Shown here: positions 63,903 through 64,000 of the stretch, piece by piece
How the letters are laid out: each line of letters opens with the position of its first letter
Numbering within the stretch: the stretch's first letter is position 1
Origin: Granulibacter bethesdensis
GTDB lineage: Bacteria > Pseudomonadota > Alphaproteobacteria > Acetobacterales > Acetobacteraceae
DNA length: 64,000 bases
Direction: 5' to 3'
Assembly: GCF_001889545.1 (NCBI RefSeq)
Contig: NZ_CP018194.1
Span: forward strand, 1 to 64,000
Notes under the pieces: model-generated
What the model was told of the DNA's origin: nothing
The model's input: only the letters and a program-made list of their open reading frames with translations
Database searches by the model: none
Made by a program: the position numbers and the translations under genes

Positions 63903-64000
63903 AACGCTGCCCGTACTCCTCCCGGTCGATCAGGAGCAGCGAAAACTTCGCAGGGGCAGGAATGCAGGAACTTTGTTCCTTGACCATTTAAAGGTGATCT

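Noticed and set aside
1-64000. tRNA, rRNA, CRISPR arrays, insertion sequences or prophage genes
   Set aside because: No T-loop-like GGTTCGAAT clusters with paired acceptor arms, no regularly spaced repeats, and no transposase, integrase or phage proteins were found among the open frames.

Overview
The window looks like the origin-proximal part of an alphaproteobacterial chromosome, most likely from the Acetobacteraceae. The combination of hemE-oriC-ppsR, parAB with mnmE/mnmG/rsmG and a complete-looking serine-cycle operon fits a methylotrophic acetic acid bacterium such as Granulibacter. The species is an inference from gene content; no database search was possible. Coding density is high, the sequence is G+C rich, and no tRNA, rRNA, insertion sequence, prophage or CRISPR array was seen.

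Replication and partition region (1-15.2 kb). A DHA2-type MFS exporter and hemE lead into an A+T-richer 373-base gap (2625-2997) with two perfect DnaA boxes, one near match and five GANTC sites. It sits between hemE and the PPDK regulatory protein gene, the arrangement known for Caulobacter and Rickettsia oriC. Rightward genes follow: ppsR, maf, leuS, lptE, holA. Facing them is a tightly overlapped leftward operon: [2Fe-2S] protein, mnmE, mnmG, rsmG, parA, parB. Three perfect parS sites lie at 11.2, 11.3 and 15.1 kb, two of them inside coding sequence, and a one-mismatch copy lies at 39.1 kb.

Housekeeping and stress region (15.2-31 kb). It holds a YyaL/DUF255 protein, ogt, a quinone oxidoreductase, a cold-shock protein, an HU protein, mntH, a GlnQ/AapP-like ABC ATPase with damaged catalytic motifs, the heat-shock series hrcA-grpE-dnaK-dnaJ, and rph, rdgB, a nitroreductase and hemW.

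Aryl-polyene-like cluster (31-42 kb). A leftward gene set has two hotdog dehydratases, a ketosynthase, a chain-length-factor-like protein, an AMP-dependent ligase, an LpxL-like acyltransferase, a LolA-like carrier and an MMPL exporter. It is interrupted by dctA and has a divergent polysaccharide deacetylase gene at its head. Acyl carrier proteins and a ketoreductase are absent locally. A FabG-like gene at 61.9 kb is a candidate for the missing reductase.

Iron, copper and envelope region (42-49 kb). exbB-exbD-tonB has a perfect palindrome in front of exbB. A Fur-box-like site precedes two unrecognised genes. copC-copD and an L,D-transpeptidase gene follow.

C1 assimilation island (49.5-61.9 kb). 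The order is ftfL, sgaA, hprA, mtdA, fchA, mtkA, mtkB, ppc, mcl, closed by a strong terminator. Formate or methylene-H4F carbon enters through FtfL/FchA/MtdA. Serine-cycle carbon then passes through Sga and HprA, bicarbonate is added by Ppc, and malate is activated by MtkAB and cleaved by Mcl to glyoxylate and acetyl-CoA. A beta-carbonic anhydrase gene next door could supply bicarbonate. Glycerate kinase, GlyA and malate dehydrogenase are not in the window. A Bcr/CflA exporter ends the window.
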